64,000 nt of DNA, taken from Macquaria australasica (Eukaryota; Chordata; Actinopteri; Centrarchiformes; Percichthyidae). The notes below the pieces were generated by a model. That model did no database searches and was not told where the DNA came from. It saw nothing but the letters and a program-made list of their open reading frames with translations. The DNA is taken from the NCBI GenBank assembly GCA_005408345.1, contig SEMN01000586.1:124001-188000 (forward strand), written 5' to 3'. This document shows, piece after piece, positions 62,566 through 64,000 of the stretch. A program made the translations under genes and the position numbers. Within the stretch, counting starts at the first letter, position 1. The number at the start of each line of letters is the position of its first letter.

Positions 62566-62990
62566 TAACGACTGGAGTAGACAAAAACCAGGAAATGGAC
62601 TCAAACGCACGACCCAGAGTCAGATGAAGAATCAAACAGTCTTTACTTACAAAAAGGGGTTCGATACACAAAAAGCAGTCCACGCAAGCAAACAAGTCCA
62701 GCAGGGAGTAGGCAAGGTCGTAAACAATACACAAGCAAGATCATACACAGGAAAACCAATATGAACGCTAGAATGCTAGACACAGAGGTACTGAGACAAA
62801 CTGGCAACTAAAGAGAGGTAGAGCACAGGTATATATACAAAATGGGAACAGATAGGCTAACGGGGATCACATGACTAATCAAACACAGCCTGGAAATAAA
62901 ACTAGAAGATAAACACAAAAGGGTAAGTCTACCAAAATAAAGCAGGAAATGAACCTAGAGCACAGAATGGGATGTTATAGTATGTCAGTT
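62566..62990. repeat. Dispersed teleost repeat ('tgtaacgactggagtag' type)
   Basis: The blocks 'tgtaacgactggagtag', 'atggactcaaacgcacgac', 'cagagtcagatgaagaat', 'aacagtctttacttacaaaa', 'gttcgatacacaaaaagc' and 'gatcatacacaggaaaacc' match words of a repeat I have seen in fish genomes. No coding capacity; class uncertain (possibly the end of a larger element). Confidence 0.5.
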
Positions 62991-64000
62991 CTATTTATTG
63001 TGGGCTTTATTGTAGTTGTTGCAGCTTTACCTGTAGTCCTCTGGCTTGTTGCACTGCTTTCCCACCCTATAGTTTCAACTCTGGTTTTCTGAGGGAAATG
63101 AACTGTTCTGTTGTAGGCTGATGTCTGGTTCAGTGGCCCAGCTTAGTTTCACATGCCAAATCCTGGCATTCACTAAGCATCTCTCTGTTGGTTGCATCTG
63201 TCATCTGTGGAGGAAGAGATACATAGAGCAGTTGGAGACAGGAGACCACACAAGCCTTGGGCATGTCTGTGGTTTCCACTCAGCAAGGCTGCTCCAGAGA
63301 GCAGGGCGGGGAAACCCTCTGCACCACAGGAAGCCGGAAATCGAGAGGAGAGGAGTGAAGAGAGGCAGAGGAATGGCTGCAATTAGTTTTAGGTGTTTTG
63401 ACTGCCAGCATCTATCTGGGCTCTGTTCATGCGGACATCCATGCACCTACACTCACTTCCAAGATGTTCAAACACACATATATACACAGTGGCATGTTAA
63501 TTTATGCTATAATACTTTTTCACTACTCTCAATAAACTGTGTGTTGATTTAAAGGTTTCTTGTGTTAGTATTACGCAAGCTATAAGTGAACCAACTTCAC
63601 CCAAAGGCTAAAACTGTTATATGTGTAGGCTCACAAAACTCTGTCACATTACGCTTTGTGTTCAGAGTTCGGAGGCGGTGCGTGTTGTTACTATAGAAAC
63701 CAAGCAGCCCGTCTCACAAAGCAGGATTACTTTGTTTTCTGCACAACTTTGCTGAATAAAACCCAGAACCAGAGTGATTATCCACATAACTCAGTAACAC
63801 TGCTTTGTAAGAGAAGCCCCAGAGGCCAAACCAAGCTGAGTTTTGTTTACAGTCTGTCAAGGAAAAAGCTGGGAAATGATGGAATTAAAAAAAAAATAAT
63901 TCTGACCATTTGATCTGCATTTGCAATCAACCTACGTATTCTCGCCAAGATGTTTTTTTCTCAGTAGGTTATCTCCCATCCAGCTGTGCAACACTTTTGA
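62991..64000. other. Noncoding DNA, nothing recognised
   Basis: A 143-codon frame at 63121-63552 shows no motif and contains an AATAAA near its own end, so I do not call it. The rest is AT-rich. Confidence 0.5.

Noticed and set aside
63121..63552. 143-codon plus-strand frame
   Set aside because: No recognisable domain, several overlapping frames on the other strand, and an AATAAA at 63531 inside the frame.
1..64000. CRISPR arrays, operons, tRNA or rRNA genes
   Set aside because: No regularly spaced direct repeats with spacers, no clustered prokaryotic frames, and no tRNA or rRNA sequence was recognised on either strand.

Overview
The window looks like intergenic or intronic DNA from a teleost fish, most likely a spiny-rayed (percomorph) species. 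It is moderately AT-rich and studded with long (CA/TG)n microsatellites. It carries fish-type non-LTR retrotransposon remains and several dispersed repeats that I recognise from teleost genomes. Species and chromosome cannot be read from it. I see no intact protein-coding gene, rRNA, tRNA, CRISPR array or prokaryotic feature; most open frames are chance or come from low-complexity sequence.

Layout. 1-6083 is unique-looking DNA with one short CA array and a possible minus-strand first exon near 3.36 kb. 6084-7066 is a plus-strand LINE that keeps part of its endonuclease and its 3' tail but has lost the reverse transcriptase. 7067-24344 is mostly unique DNA with copies of dispersed repeats (10.5, 12.4-13.1, 18.1-18.5 kb), a nested MITE-like insertion, and a cluster of opposed CA and TG arrays at 20.8-21.1 kb. 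24345-24596 is a perfect 126-bp tandem duplication. 24840-25265 is a repeat built as a long imperfect inverted repeat. 28.85-29.25 kb is an AT-rich repeat. 30.2-33.34 kb is the largest element, a 5'-truncated minus-strand LINE of the L2/CR1-like group with recognisable endonuclease and reverse transcriptase, broken by frameshifts. 38.56-40.75 kb holds an 829-bp block present twice around a 20-N gap, followed by long pyrimidine tracts; this looks like an assembly problem. 40.75-61.5 kb is mostly unique sequence with microsatellites and further repeats (49.4, 51.9, 53.1, 58.1, 58.6 kb). 61.8-62.2 kb contains the decayed carboxyl end of a Penelope-like element, and 62.57-62.99 kb another dispersed repeat.

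Possible host-gene content is limited to short open segments flanked by splice-like signals. The best are on the plus strand at 22379-22459, 33450-33534 and 35493-35587, with a possible last exon at 59289. Some join in phase, so a plus-strand gene with very large introns is possible. I recognise none of these peptides, and chance splice-like sites are common in pyrimidine-rich fish DNA.

Nothing here forms a working operon-like system. The main interest is repeat architecture (foldback repeat, nested insertion, internally deleted LINE, Penelope remnant), probable assembly artefacts, and the unassigned exon candidates.
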